Source of the DNA: Rhodococcus erythropolis NBRC 15567
Lineage (GTDB): Bacteria > Actinomycetota > Actinomycetes > Mycobacteriales > Mycobacteriaceae
Assembly (NCBI RefSeq): GCF_001552595.1
Contig: NZ_BCRM01000018.1
Span: forward strand, 1-64,000
Reading direction: 5' to 3'
Length of the DNA stretch: 64,000 nucleotides
Part shown: positions 26,482-35,233 of the stretch, in pieces
Numbering within the stretch: position 1 is the stretch's first letter
Layout: each line of letters opens with the position of its first letter
Position numbers and translations under genes: made by a program
The notes under the pieces: generated by a model
Databases searched by the model: none
What the model was told of the DNA's origin: nothing
The model's input: only the letters and a program-made list of their open reading frames with translations

Positions 26482-27228
26482 CTACTTTCCGCCCTGATTC
26501 GCCACCGCGGCGGCACCGGCAGCTGCGGCCTCCGGATCCAGGTAGGTGCCGCCGGGATTGAGCGGCTTCAGGTTCTCGTCGAGGTCGTAGCGCAGCGGGA
26601 TTCCGGTCGGGATGTTCAGGCCCGCGATGTCCTCGTCCGAGATGCCGTCGAGGTGCTTGACCAGTGCACGCAGCGAGTTGCCGTGTGCGGTGACCAGCAC
26701 GTTCCGGCCGGCGAGCAGCTCCTGGGAGATGGTGTCCTCCCAGTACGGGATCAGACGCTTGACGACGTCGAGCAGGCACTCGGTCAAGGGAACCTCGTCG
26801 AGGTTCGCGTACCGGGGATCGGTGTCCTGGCTGTACTCGCTGCCGGCTTCGATGGCGGGCGGCGGGGTGTCGTAGCTACGACGCCAGAGCATGAACTGCT
26901 CGTTTCCGTACTCTTCCTTGGTCTGCGCCTTGTTCTTGCCCTGCAGAGCGCCGTAGTGGCGCTCGTTGAGACGCCAGTCGCGCACTACCGGGATCCAGTG
27001 GCGATCGGCGGCGTCGAGTGCGAGGTTGGCCGTGCTGATCGCGCGGCGCAGCAGAGACGTGTAGAGAACGTCGGGCAACAGGTTGTGCTCGGCGAGCAGT
27101 TCGCCGGCGCGCTTGCCCTCGGCCATGCCCTTGTCTGTCAGGTGTACGTCCACCCAGCCGGTGAACAGATTGAGTGCATTCCATTCGCTCTCGCCGTGGC
27201 GGAGCAGGACCAGGGTTCCGATACTCAT
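26482..27228 (-). CDS. gpmA: 2,3-bisphosphoglycerate-dependent phosphoglycerate mutase
   Basis: The 248-residue protein has the histidine-phosphatase core [40 protein letters not shown], and the second catalytic histidine in [11 protein letters not shown]. It interconverts 3- and 2-phosphoglycerate in glycolysis. The ATG at 27228 (MSIGTLV) is favoured by AGGA 8 nt upstream; an ATG at 27237 would add three residues. It is upstream of the senX3 unit with a terminator between, as in mycobacteria (gpm1, recalled). Confidence 0.95.
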   Translation of the reverse strand: MSIGTLVLLRHGESEWNALNLFTGWVDVHLTDKGMAEGKRAGELLAEHNLLPDVLYTSLLRRAISTANLALDAADRHWIPVVRDWRLNERHYGALQGKNKAQTKEEYGNEQFMLWRRSYDTPPPAIEAGSEYSQDTDPRYANLDEVPLTECLLDVVKRLIPYWEDTISQELLAGRNVLVTAHGNSLRALVKHLDGISDEDIAGLNIPTGIPLRYDLDENLKPLNPGGTYLDPEAAAAGAAAVANQGGK

Positions 27229-27283
27229 GGCGTTCATCCTGGCACGAGTACCGGAACCCTTCTTGATCAACCCTGTCCGGAAA

Positions 27284-28885
27284 TCAGCTCGGGGCTACTT
27301 CCGCAGTTCGCAGATCCTTGCGGAGGATCTTTCCGGCCGCGGATTTCGGCACGGTACTGATGAACGAAACCTGGCGAACCTTCTTGTGCGGCGAGACGCG
27401 CTCGGCGACGAACGAGATCACGTCGGCTTCGGTCAACTCGGCGCCGTCCTGGAGCACGACGAATGCCTTCGGGACCTCTTCGCCCTCTGCGTCGAGCACG
27501 CCGATCACGGCGGCGTCGGCGATCTGCGGGTGGGTCAGCAGCAAGGCCTCGAGTTCCGCCGGGGGAACCTGGTAGCCCTTGTACTTGATCAGTTCCTTGA
27601 GGCGGTCGACGATCTTGACGACGCCGTCGCCGTCGACGGTCGCAATGTCACCGGTGTGCAGGTAACCGTCGTCGTCGAGGGTGTCCTTGGTGGCCTGGTC
27701 GTTGCCGAGGTAGCCGAGCATGATGTTCGGGCCCTTGCACCACAGTTCGCCGGGCTCGCTGACGCCGTCCGAGCCGAGAGCCGGGTACGCGACCTCTTCG
27801 CCCGTTCCGGGGTCGACGAGCTTGCATTCCATGTTGGCGATGGTCGGACCGCACGTGTCGAGGGCGATGTCGTCACGATCGAAGGGGATCGCGTGCGAGA
27901 CCGGGCTCATCTCGGACATGCCGTAGCCCTGGCGGACGTGGCAGTTCAACCGGTCGGCGACGGCCTTGCCGAGTGCCGCGTCGAGCGGGGCCGCACCGGA
28001 GAAGATGGTGTGCACGCTCGAGAGGTCGTACTGATCGACGAGCGGGTGCTTTGCCAGCGCGACGGCAACGGGCGGTGCGACGAAGATGTACGTCGACTTC
28101 TGCTCGGCGACGATCCGCAGGAACTCGACGAGATCGAACTTCGGCATCGTGATGAGGCTCGCGCGGCGGTAGAGCGCAGCGTTGAGCAGGACAGTCATGC
28201 CGTAGATGTGGAAGAACGGCAGGACCGCGAGAATCTTGTCGTCGGTCTCGATGCCCATCCGCGGAATGATCTGGCAGACGTTGGCCACGAGGTTCCGATG
28301 GGTCAGCATGACCCCCTTGGGTCGGCCGGTGGTGCCAGACGAGTACGGCAGCACCGCGAGCTGGGTGGCCGGATCGAAGGAGACCTCGGGCGCCGCTGCG
28401 CCCTCGCCGAGCAGATCTCGCAGCGACAGATGGCCTTCGGCACCGTCGAGCACGAAGACGTTCTCAGCCGGGATACCGACCAGGTCAGCAGCTGCCTTTG
28501 CCTGAGGCAGGAGCGGCGAGACGGTGAAGAGGAACTTGGCCTTGGAATCGGTGAGCTGCTTGGCGATGTCCTCGGCGGTGTAGAGCGCGTTGATCGTGGT
28601 CGCGACGCCACCGGCACGAAGGATGCCGTGGAAGACGGAACCGAAGGCCGGGACGTTGGGCGAATGCAGCCCGACCACGTCGCCGACGGCGAGTCCGCGC
28701 GCTGCGAGAGCGCCTGCAACGCCGTTGATCTGTGCGATCAGCGAAGCGTATGTGGTGACTGCGCCCGAACTGCCCTCGACGAATGCCGTCTTGTCGAGGT
28801 CTGCGGGGTCGGTATTTCCGAACAGGAAGTCGTAGACGCTGAGGTTGGGGATTTCAACGTCGGGGAACGGACTCTTGAAGCTCAC
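27284..28885 (-). CDS. AMP-dependent acyl-/4-coumarate-CoA ligase
   Basis: The 533-residue protein belongs to the ANL adenylating family. It shows [17 protein letters not shown] (P-loop), [43 protein letters not shown] and the catalytic lysine near KILRKDLR. It activates a carboxylic acid as an acyl-AMP and then forms an acyl-CoA. The closest named relatives are 4-coumarate-CoA ligases and medium-chain acyl-CoA ligases, so the substrate is open. An array of GTGAC dyads lies directly upstream, suggesting dedicated regulation. It follows the YbjN/mshA pair on the same strand with a 140-bp gap. Confidence 0.88.
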   Translation of the reverse strand: MSFKSPFPDVEIPNLSVYDFLFGNTDPADLDKTAFVEGSSGAVTTYASLIAQINGVAGALAARGLAVGDVVGLHSPNVPAFGSVFHGILRAGGVATTINALYTAEDIAKQLTDSKAKFLFTVSPLLPQAKAAADLVGIPAENVFVLDGAEGHLSLRDLLGEGAAAPEVSFDPATQLAVLPYSSGTTGRPKGVMLTHRNLVANVCQIIPRMGIETDDKILAVLPFFHIYGMTVLLNAALYRRASLITMPKFDLVEFLRIVAEQKSTYIFVAPPVAVALAKHPLVDQYDLSSVHTIFSGAAPLDAALGKAVADRLNCHVRQGYGMSEMSPVSHAIPFDRDDIALDTCGPTIANMECKLVDPGTGEEVAYPALGSDGVSEPGELWCKGPNIMLGYLGNDQATKDTLDDDGYLHTGDIATVDGDGVVKIVDRLKELIKYKGYQVPPAELEALLLTHPQIADAAVIGVLDAEGEEVPKAFVVLQDGAELTEADVISFVAERVSPHKKVRQVSFISTVPKSAAGKILRKDLRTAEVAPS

Positions 28886-28931
28886 TGTGCTCCTCGAAAA
28901 GTTGCGCGGCGGGGTGGTGTGACCAACTTAC

Positions 28932-28995
28932 TGTGACTCACGGGAACAGTATTATTCCGTGACGACAGTCACAAGTAAAGGTCACTTTACGTGAC
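28932..28995. promoter_or_regulatory. Cluster of nested GTGAC inverted repeats upstream of acyl-CoA ligase
   Basis: TGTGACT (28932-28938) and AGTCACA (28966-28972) flank an inner dyad TCACGG-N13-CCGTGA (28938-28962). A second perfect dyad GTCAC-TTTAC-GTGAC follows at 28981-28995. This lies 47-110 bp upstream of the ligase ATG. The density of GTGAC half-sites suggests binding by a dimeric regulator, possibly a TetR- or GntR-type protein. The regulator is not identified. Confidence 0.5.
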
Positions 28996-29024
28996 ACATC
29001 CGCGATGTGTCTCACCCCGCTCGA

Positions 29025-29522
29025 TCAGCTCTGCGCGGGCTCCTCCTCGATGAGGTGCTTGAACGGTTCGAGATTCGCCAGCGACTCGCCTCGCGACACC
29101 CGCCACGCCCACTCACGCTTGATGGACGAGGAGAAGCCGAGTTCGAGGATGACGTTGAAATCGCCGTCGGCGGCTTCGAGAACCTGACCGAGCACTCGGT
29201 CGAGTTCATCGCCGGTCACGGCATGCTCCGCGATCTTGCCGACCAGGTAGATGTCCCCGACCTTGTCGAGTGTGTATGCCACCCCGTACAGACGACGGTT
29301 GCGCTTGAGCAGGAACTTGTAGACGCCTTCGAAATTCTCGTCCACCTTGCGGCACACGAAGGCCTCGACCCGCACACCGTGATTGCCGACGGTGAGCAGA
29401 GTCGACGTCTTGAGTTTGTGTTCACCGGGAAGTTCGACGATGAAATGCGCGTCGTCTTTTCTGTTGAATTCGAGTTCGCGCTCGGTGAGAGCCTGCTCGA
29501 TGGTGTCCGAAATGCTGCTCAT
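29025..29522 (-). CDS. YbjN domain-containing protein
   Basis: The 165-residue protein has the YbjN fold: [75 protein letters not shown]. YbjN proteins resemble secretion-chaperone folds and are common next to mshA in actinobacteria (recalled Rv0487). The ATG overlaps the mshA stop by 4 bp (ATGA), so it is translationally coupled to mycothiol synthesis. The role is unknown; a chaperone-like function is only inference. Confidence 0.85.
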   Translation of the reverse strand: MSSISDTIEQALTERELEFNRKDDAHFIVELPGEHKLKTSTLLTVGNHGVRVEAFVCRKVDENFEGVYKFLLKRNRRLYGVAYTLDKVGDIYLVGKIAEHAVTGDELDRVLGQVLEAADGDFNVILELGFSSSIKREWAWRVSRGESLANLEPFKHLIEEEPAQS

Positions 29523-30847
29523 GTACGCACTCCCCCGGTCCGGCGCAGACGCCACAGACCCCGCGCACGGCGGGGCGAGAAGTCGCTTGGACCGGTTCCG
29601 TTGTTGTAGTTGACTGCGGCTTTGCGATAGCTCTCGAGCAAACCGTCCGCGGTGTGTTCCCACGAGAAATTCTCGGCGTGACGCGGTGCCTGCGTGGCGA
29701 GTTCGGCCAAGCGCGTCGGCGCTGTCACCAAAGATTCGAGGGCGCCGGCCCAGTCTTCGGTGCGGTGTCCTTGAACCAGCAGGCCTGTCTCCCCGTTGCG
29801 TACGGCTACTCCCAGTCCGCCGACGTCGGCGGCGATCACGGGAGTTCCGCAGGCTTGAGCTTCGATGGCGACCAACCCGAAGGACTCCGAATAGCTCGGC
29901 ACCGCAACCAGATCCGAGGCACGGTACACATCGGCGAGACGCTCCGGTGCCTGCGGCGGCAAGAACGTCACCTGCGCGGTGATGCCGAGTGATCGTGCAA
30001 GTTCGATCAGCACGTCCGGCCGCGCGAGACCAGTTCCGGACGGTCCACCGACGACGAGGATGCGCAACGGCAACCCGGGGCTGCGGCTGATCACTTCGGC
30101 GGCAGCACGCAGCAGAACGTCCGGCGCTTTGAGCGGTTGGATGCGGCCGACGAAAGTCACGACGATCTCGCCCGGGTCCAACCCCAACGACGCGCGGGCG
30201 GAATCGCGATCGCCCGGTCGGTAGCGGGTGAGATCGGCGCCGGGAGCCACGACGTCGATACGCGTGGGATCTGCGCCGTACAACTCGTGCAGCGCCTTGG
30301 CTTCGTCGGTGGTGTTGGCGACCAGGCGATCGGACTCGGCGACTACTTGCTGCTCGCCGATCTGACGTGCTGCCGGCTCCGGGGTGTCTCCATCGGCAAG
30401 CGAAAGATTCTTCACCGCCGCGAGGGTGTGGGCAGTGTGTACGAGGGGGACGCCCCAACGGTCGCGAGCCAGCCAGCCGACCTGCCCGGACAACCAGTAG
30501 TGCGAGTGGATCAGGCTGTAGTACCCGGGCTCGTGTCGCGCTTCCTCCCGTAGAACGCCCGCGACGAAGGCACACAGTTGAGTCGGCAGATCCGCCTTGT
30601 CCAGCCCTTCGAAGGGACCAGCTGCGATGTTCCGAACCCGCACTCCGGGAGCGGCGTCCACCACGGGCGCGTCGGCCGAGGACGTCGCGCGGGTGAATAT
30701 CTCCACCTCGACGCCACGTTTGGCGAGCTGAATCGCGGATTGCAGAACGTAGACGTTCATCCCACCCGCGTCACCGGTGCCGGGTTGCGCCAATGGCGAG
30801 GTGTGGACCGAGAGAACGGCCACCCGGCGAGGGCGCGAAATGTGCAT
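29519..30847 (-). CDS. mshA: D-inositol-3-phosphate glycosyltransferase (mycothiol biosynthesis)
   Basis: The 442-residue GT-B glycosyltransferase begins [20 protein letters not shown] (donor-side motif) and has the C-terminal GT4 nucleotide-sugar motif [20 protein letters not shown]. It transfers N-acetylglucosamine from UDP-GlcNAc to inositol-3-phosphate, the first mycothiol step. The ATG at 30847 has GGAG 11 nt upstream; a GTG at 30856 has poor spacing. YbjN is coupled to its 3' end. Other mycothiol genes (mshB, mshC, mshD) are not in this window. Confidence 0.94.
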   Translation of the reverse strand: MHISRPRRVAVLSVHTSPLAQPGTGDAGGMNVYVLQSAIQLAKRGVEVEIFTRATSSADAPVVDAAPGVRVRNIAAGPFEGLDKADLPTQLCAFVAGVLREEARHEPGYYSLIHSHYWLSGQVGWLARDRWGVPLVHTAHTLAAVKNLSLADGDTPEPAARQIGEQQVVAESDRLVANTTDEAKALHELYGADPTRIDVVAPGADLTRYRPGDRDSARASLGLDPGEIVVTFVGRIQPLKAPDVLLRAAAEVISRSPGLPLRILVVGGPSGTGLARPDVLIELARSLGITAQVTFLPPQAPERLADVYRASDLVAVPSYSESFGLVAIEAQACGTPVIAADVGGLGVAVRNGETGLLVQGHRTEDWAGALESLVTAPTRLAELATQAPRHAENFSWEHTADGLLESYRKAAVNYNNGTGPSDFSPRRARGLWRLRRTGGVRT

Positions 30848-30889
30848 GGGCGTCACGACTCCATACTGCCCCCTCACCGGGCGCGAACT

Positions 30890-31717
30890 CTAACCGAGGC
30901 TCGAGATGAAGGTTCGCACTTCGGACACGAATCGTGTCGGATCCTCCACGAACGGGCCGTGATTGCAGCCTTCCCAGTACGACGCCTGGGACTTGGGAAT
31001 CAGTTCCTCGGCGTGCTTACCTGCACTCACGTCGACGACGGAGTCCTCGGTTCCGTGCAGAACGAGAACGGGGATATCCAGGTTACGAAGCAAGTCGTCG
31101 TGACCGACAGCACGGTTGAACAATGCTGCTCGTACCCGCGGACGGGTCGAGAGGCTGTACCCGAACAAGGCCTGCGACGCTGCGCCCTTGCCCTCGGGTG
31201 GGCCGGTGAGAGCGTTGCCGAAAGCGCCGAGTGCCCTGATCGCCTCGCGGGGATCTTCGGACATCGCGCCGGGAACCGCGCTACGCATCGCCGAGCCGAC
31301 CTTGCCGCCCTTCTCACCGCGGCCGATGCTGGTGATCGCACCGACCAGAACCGCACCCGCCACCGCACCGGTTCCGTGCGCTGCCAGATAATCGCAGATC
31401 ACCAGACCGCCGTACGACCAGCCGAGCAGTATCGCGTTCTCGGCGACGCCTTCTGCCGCGAGAACAGCCGCGACGTCGCCGGCCCAGTTCGCGGAGTCGT
31501 CGTATCCGGTTTCGGGAGCATCGGAGTAACCGTGGCCGCGCAGATCGACAGCGATCAGGCGGTAGTCCGCAGCCAGGTCCGCGAGGACCTGCTCGCCCCA
31601 GCACTGCGACGACTGAGCCCAGCCGTGCAGCAGCACCAGCGGGGTCCCCGCCGAATTTCCGGTTACTCGATAGACGATGGACGTGCCGTCGACGCTGACG
31701 GCTTCACGAATAGACAT
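30890..31717 (-). CDS. Alpha/beta hydrolase
   Basis: The 275-residue protein shows the hydrolase fold: PLVLLHGWAQSS (oxyanion/HG region), DLRGHGYSDAP, nucleophile elbow GWSYGG with a serine, LVLHGTEDSVVD, and the catalytic His in NHGPFVEDP. The nearest named groups are haloperoxidase- or esterase-like hydrolases; the substrate is unknown. The ATG at 31717 lies 55 bp inside the 3' end of the MFS gene in another frame, which implies coupled translation. Confidence 0.83.
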   Translation of the reverse strand: MSIREAVSVDGTSIVYRVTGNSAGTPLVLLHGWAQSSQCWGEQVLADLAADYRLIAVDLRGHGYSDAPETGYDDSANWAGDVAAVLAAEGVAENAILLGWSYGGLVICDYLAAHGTGAVAGAVLVGAITSIGRGEKGGKVGSAMRSAVPGAMSEDPREAIRALGAFGNALTGPPEGKGAASQALFGYSLSTRPRVRAALFNRAVGHDDLLRNLDIPVLVLHGTEDSVVDVSAGKHAEELIPKSQASYWEGCNHGPFVEDPTRFVSEVRTFISSLG

Positions 31718-32889
31718 GCCGTCACGATAGAGGCTGCGACTGCAGCGCCGACCGCGAGCATGTACGCCGACGGGACGCCGTACCGGTCGATCAGTTGCCC
31801 GGCCAGCGCAGACCCGAGCGCCACGCCGACGCCGAGGCCGGTGACCGTCAGGGTCATTCCCTCCGTGAGCTTTTCCGGGGGGACGATCTGTTCGACCAGG
31901 GCTGTCGCGATGATGAGCGTCGGTGCGACGGTCGCGCCCGCCAACACGTATGCGCCCGCGAGTGCGGCCACGTTTCCGACCAGGAGAAGTGGGACGCTGA
32001 GAACGGCGACGGCGGAGGACGCGATCATCAACTGTCCGCGCAGTGATCGCGCCGGGTGCATCGACCCGAAGATCAGTCCCGCGATTCCCGAACCGCCGGC
32101 GAACAGCGCGAGGACCAGCGTCGCGGATCCCGGCGAATTCTGTTCCTGGGTGAACGCGATGGCGCCGACGTCGATGACGCCGAAGATCGTTCCGAGCATC
32201 ACCATGATCACGATGACGATCCACATCACGTGGTTACCGAGAACCGACCGTCCGCGGCCGGGTCGGCGCGGATGCACCTTCGGTTCGGTTCCGCGCTGTA
32301 TGACCAGCAGCAGGGTTCCGGTGACCAGCAGAATCAGTCCCGCCAGCGGTCCGGCCTCGGGAAAGAGCCCGATACTCAGGCCGACCGAAATGACGGGGCC
32401 CGCCACGAAACAGAGTTCGTCCACCACGGATTCGAAGGCGAAGGCGGTGCGCAGCTGAGGTTTTCCGACATAGATCGCCACCCACCTGGCGCGGATCATC
32501 GCGCCGATCGTCGGGGTGGCGCCGCCGGGGACGACCAGAACGAAAAGCAGCCAATCGGGAGCTTCCATCCGCACTGCGAGCAGGAGCGCCCCGATCGCCG
32601 TGACGCTCACGGCTGCGGCAATCGGCAGGACCGCACGCTGTCCGAAGCGGTCGACCGCACGTGAGACCGCGGGCGCGATGATCGCCGACGACAGCGCGAA
32701 AACTGCGGCGAGCGCGCCGGCGAGCGCGTAGTCACCACGAAGTTGCGAGATCATCGTCACGATTCCGATGCCGATCATGGCGATCGGCAGCCTTGCGACA
32801 AATCCGGCGGCCGAGAAGGCGACCGAACCGGGGGCGGCAAAGATCTCGCGGTAGGCGCTCAGCAGGCCTTTGTTGGTGGATTCGCTCAT
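31663..32889 (-). CDS. Major facilitator superfamily transporter
   Basis: The 408-residue protein contains about twelve hydrophobic segments, e.g. MIGIGIVTMISQLRG, AAVFALSSAIIAPAVSRA, GALLLAVRMEA, then a central cytosolic stretch IQRGTEPKVHPRRPGRGRS. The MFS loop signature RAVDRFGQRAVLP follows helix 2-3. It probably exports or imports a small molecule; the paired hydrolase gene overlaps its 3' end by 55 bp, hinting at a shared substrate. The ATG at 32889 is chosen. Confidence 0.82.
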   Translation of the reverse strand: MSESTNKGLLSAYREIFAAPGSVAFSAAGFVARLPIAMIGIGIVTMISQLRGDYALAGALAAVFALSSAIIAPAVSRAVDRFGQRAVLPIAAAVSVTAIGALLLAVRMEAPDWLLFVLVVPGGATPTIGAMIRARWVAIYVGKPQLRTAFAFESVVDELCFVAGPVISVGLSIGLFPEAGPLAGLILLVTGTLLLVIQRGTEPKVHPRRPGRGRSVLGNHVMWIVIVIMVMLGTIFGVIDVGAIAFTQEQNSPGSATLVLALFAGGSGIAGLIFGSMHPARSLRGQLMIASSAVAVLSVPLLLVGNVAALAGAYVLAGATVAPTLIIATALVEQIVPPEKLTEGMTLTVTGLGVGVALGSALAGQLIDRYGVPSAYMLAVGAAVAASIVTACLFVKPSASTARPSSIE

Positions 32890-32965
32890 GTCAGCTTCTC
32901 GTGCACTGAACAAGGTTCACAGAGCCGAGGCCGACTCGACAAATCGTTTTCACTGTGCGCTCGGG

Positions 32966-33001
32966 TTGACCTGTCGGTAACTTGCCTTACGATTGCGCGA
33001 A
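32966..33001 (+). promoter_or_regulatory. Sigma70-type promoter, likely leaderless
   Basis: TTGACC (32966-32971) and TACGAT (32988-32993) are separated by 16 bp, close to ideal -35/-10 spacing. The -10 hexamer ends 7 bp before the ATG at 33001, so transcription would start at or next to the start codon and give a leaderless mRNA, which is common in actinobacteria. The sequence is direct; the start point is inference. Confidence 0.6.
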
Positions 33002-33774
33002 TGAGTGTCCTGGTGTGTTTCCACGCCCATCCCGATGACGAAGTTTTCACTACGGGTGGCGTGATGAGAATGGCCGCCGACGCAGGTCACCGCGTCGTAG
33101 TCGTCACCGCTACCGACGGTGCTCTCGGTGAATTCCCCGACGGCCTGTTGGACGAATACGAGACGTTGGCTCAGCGCCGCAGCCGTGAACTCGAGGCGTC
33201 CACCGACGCGTTGGGCGCCAATCGCGTCGTGTCCCTGCATTACCCGGATTCGGGGATGGTGGGTACGCCCGAGAACGAGAATCCGGAAGCGTTCTGCAAC
33301 GTCGACGTCGAGAAGGCCGCCGAGCGTCTTGCCGAGGTTCTTCGTGAAGAGAACGCCGATGTCCTGACCATCTACGACCCCAACGGCGGATACGGGCACC
33401 CGGATCACATCCAGGTCCACCACGTCGGCGTCCGGGCTGCAGAACTCGCAGGCACGCCGTTCGTCTACGAGGCGTCCACCAACCGCGATCACATGAAGAT
33501 GCTGATGCAGGCCAACCCCGAGTGGACCGAAGAGGCGCAGCCGCCGGACATCGAATCGTTCGGGCTTCCCGCAGACCAACTCACCACCGCCGTCGATGTC
33601 AGTTCGGTGATCTCGTCCAAGCGCGCGGCCATGTACGCGCACGCAACGCAGGTCGGCGATTTCGGCCCGTTCCTCGAAATGCCGACGGAGCAGCTCGCCG
33701 CGGCATTCGGCACCGAGTGGTTCCGTCGCCGCAACGCGCCGGAAGGTCTGTCCGAAACCGCCCTTCCCCTCTGA
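33001..33774 (+). CDS. PIG-L/LmbE family deacetylase
   Basis: The 257-residue protein has the zinc-binding HAHPDDE motif near the N-terminus, ATDGALGEF, and the later NGGYGHPDHIQVHHV histidine motif, all typical of LmbE/MshB-type N-acetylglucosaminyl deacetylases. MshB itself is longer and usually encoded elsewhere, so this is a third class of PIG-L enzyme, maybe acting on GlcNAc-type conjugates or mycothiol-linked substrates. It is preceded by a likely leaderless promoter and followed by a hotdog thioesterase. No mshC/mshD neighbours are seen. Confidence 0.82.
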   Translation: MSVLVCFHAHPDDEVFTTGGVMRMAADAGHRVVVVTATDGALGEFPDGLLDEYETLAQRRSRELEASTDALGANRVVSLHYPDSGMVGTPENENPEAFCNVDVEKAAERLAEVLREENADVLTIYDPNGGYGHPDHIQVHHVGVRAAELAGTPFVYEASTNRDHMKMLMQANPEWTEEAQPPDIESFGLPADQLTTAVDVSSVISSKRAAMYAHATQVGDFGPFLEMPTEQLAAAFGTEWFRRRNAPEGLSETALPL

Positions 33775-33839
33775 AGTCACCGCCCTCGATAAACCGAAGT
33801 CCCGACGGAGGTTTCGGCGGCTCGTTACCATCGGTAGGC

Positions 33840-34232
33840 ATGGACCTCGAACAACTTGTCGCGAGCATGCCTTTTGCAGTTCACACCGGAATTCAGTTGG
33901 ACAGCGCGGCACCCGAACAGGTTGTCGGCCATCTGGATTGGGACAGCCACCGCACCACCGCCGGCAACGGAATGCACGGCGGCGCCTTGATGACGCTGGC
34001 AGACAGCGTCGGCGCCGTCTGTGCATTCCTCAATCTTCCGCCCGGTGCAAGCACTTCCACCACCAGTTCGTCGACCGTGTTCACTCGCGGGGTGCGCAAG
34101 GGCACGGTCACCGCAACCGCCCGGCCACTGCATGCGGGGCGCAGCACCGTCGCGGTCGTGACCGAGATTCGCGACGACGAGGGCCGCCTCGTCGCTCAGG
34201 TCACCGCATCACAGGCAGTACTGGGACCGTGA
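33840..34232 (+). CDS. PaaI-type hotdog thioesterase
   Basis: The 130-residue protein shows the single-hotdog fold with GNGMHGGALMTLADSVGAVC on the central helix and TVTATARPLHAGRSTVAVVT on the later strands. PaaI-family enzymes hydrolyse aryl- or acyl-CoA thioesters as tetramers. The stop overlaps the following tocopherol-cyclase-like GTG by 4 bp (GTGA), so the two are translationally coupled. Substrate unknown. Confidence 0.85.
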   Translation: MDLEQLVASMPFAVHTGIQLDSAAPEQVVGHLDWDSHRTTAGNGMHGGALMTLADSVGAVCAFLNLPPGASTSTTSSSTVFTRGVRKGTVTATARPLHAGRSTVAVVTEIRDDEGRLVAQVTASQAVLGP

Positions 34233-35233
34233 AGCGTCCCGCGTACCGCGCCTCGGGTGCCACCCTGCCGTACGGCAATCTGCTTGCCTCCCATGATGTT
34301 GCGATGGAGGGTTACTTCTGGCGATTCACGATGCCAGGCAGCGGACGGGTGGTGATCGCGCTCGCCGGAATCAACAAGTCCGACGGCGGCAACTGGTCGA
34401 CGCTCGGTCTCGCGGCGCATCCAGGCGGATTCCTCCGTACCGCCGAACATCCGAGCGGATCGGCCGATCCACGGATCCTGGGGGCCTACGCCGACAACGC
34501 TTTCCGCGGCAATGCCGATCGACTGCAGGTCGATTTCGGCGACAGCCATCTCGACGTACGGATCAGCAATCAGCGATTCTGGCCGCATCGCCGCTTCGGG
34601 GGATCGAGCTACTTCCAATCAGTTCCCGCACTCAATCAATACTGGCATCCGTGGCTGCTCGGCGGCCGGGTCGAGGGAAGCGCCGTCATCGACGGGCAGA
34701 ACTGGGATCTCACCGGGGCACAGGTGTACGGCGAGAAGAACTGGGGAAAGGGAGGATTCCCGGAATCCTGGTGGTGGGGACAGGCACAGGGGTTCACCGA
34801 TCCTCGAGCCTGCGTGGCGTTTGCCGGCGGCCAGGTCAGCGCCGGACCTCTGCGCACCGAAGTCACCGCCGTCGTTGCCGCGCTACCGGACGGAACGGTA
34901 TTGCGGCTGGGTAATCCGCTGACGTCACAGGTGGAGACGACGGTGTCCGACGATCGCTGGACTCTTCGCGGCTACAGCCGGAACTGGAGCGTCGACATCG
35001 ACGGGACCGCGCCCATCGCCGACGCACATATTCTTCCTGTTCCGATACCTGCCGAGCGTCGAAACGTGCCAGGAGCGCTCGAGCATCTCGGTGGAACCAT
35101 GTCGGTCATCGTCCGCCGGCGCGGCACCATAGTCTGGAAGGACAGGTCACGGTTGGCTGCTCTCGAGCACGGCGGATTGGATCGGGCGCAGGCCGAACTC
35201 ACTCGGCGGGAACAGCTCTCGCAAGATCGATGA
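34229..35233 (+). CDS. Tocopherol-cyclase-family protein
   Basis: The 334-residue protein carries the hallmark of plant/cyanobacterial tocopherol cyclase (VTE1-type): AMEGYFWRFTMP near residues 26-36, and YGEKNWGKGGFPESWWWGQ (about 167-185), which matches the family motif YxEKNWGxGFPxxWxWxQ. A C-terminal strand WKDRSRLAALEHGG resembles the conserved family end. Plant enzymes close the chromanol ring, but actinobacteria are not known to make tocopherol, so the substrate here is unknown. The GTG overlaps the upstream thioesterase stop by 4 bp. The 3' end overlaps a convergent LysR gene by 35 bp. Confidence 0.8.
   Translation: MKRPAYRASGATLPYGNLLASHDVAMEGYFWRFTMPGSGRVVIALAGINKSDGGNWSTLGLAAHPGGFLRTAEHPSGSADPRILGAYADNAFRGNADRLQVDFGDSHLDVRISNQRFWPHRRFGGSSYFQSVPALNQYWHPWLLGGRVEGSAVIDGQNWDLTGAQVYGEKNWGKGGFPESWWWGQAQGFTDPRACVAFAGGQVSAGPLRTEVTAVVAALPDGTVLRLGNPLTSQVETTVSDDRWTLRGYSRNWSVDIDGTAPIADAHILPVPIPAERRNVPGALEHLGGTMSVIVRRRGTIVWKDRSRLAALEHGGLDRAQAELTRREQLSQDR

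Noticed and set aside
25552-27360. A 602-codon plus-strand frame opposite senX3 and gpm
   Set aside because: Covers two well-supported genes and a terminator hairpin; no motifs.
27083-28936. A 617-codon plus-strand frame opposite the acyl-CoA ligase
   Set aside because: High-GC antisense artefact; no start context or motifs, and the opposite strand has a full ANL enzyme.
30578-32458. A 626-codon plus-strand frame opposite mshA, the hydrolase and the MFS gene
   Set aside because: Crosses several real genes and has no recognisable domain; low-complexity Arg/Ala content typical of shadow frames.
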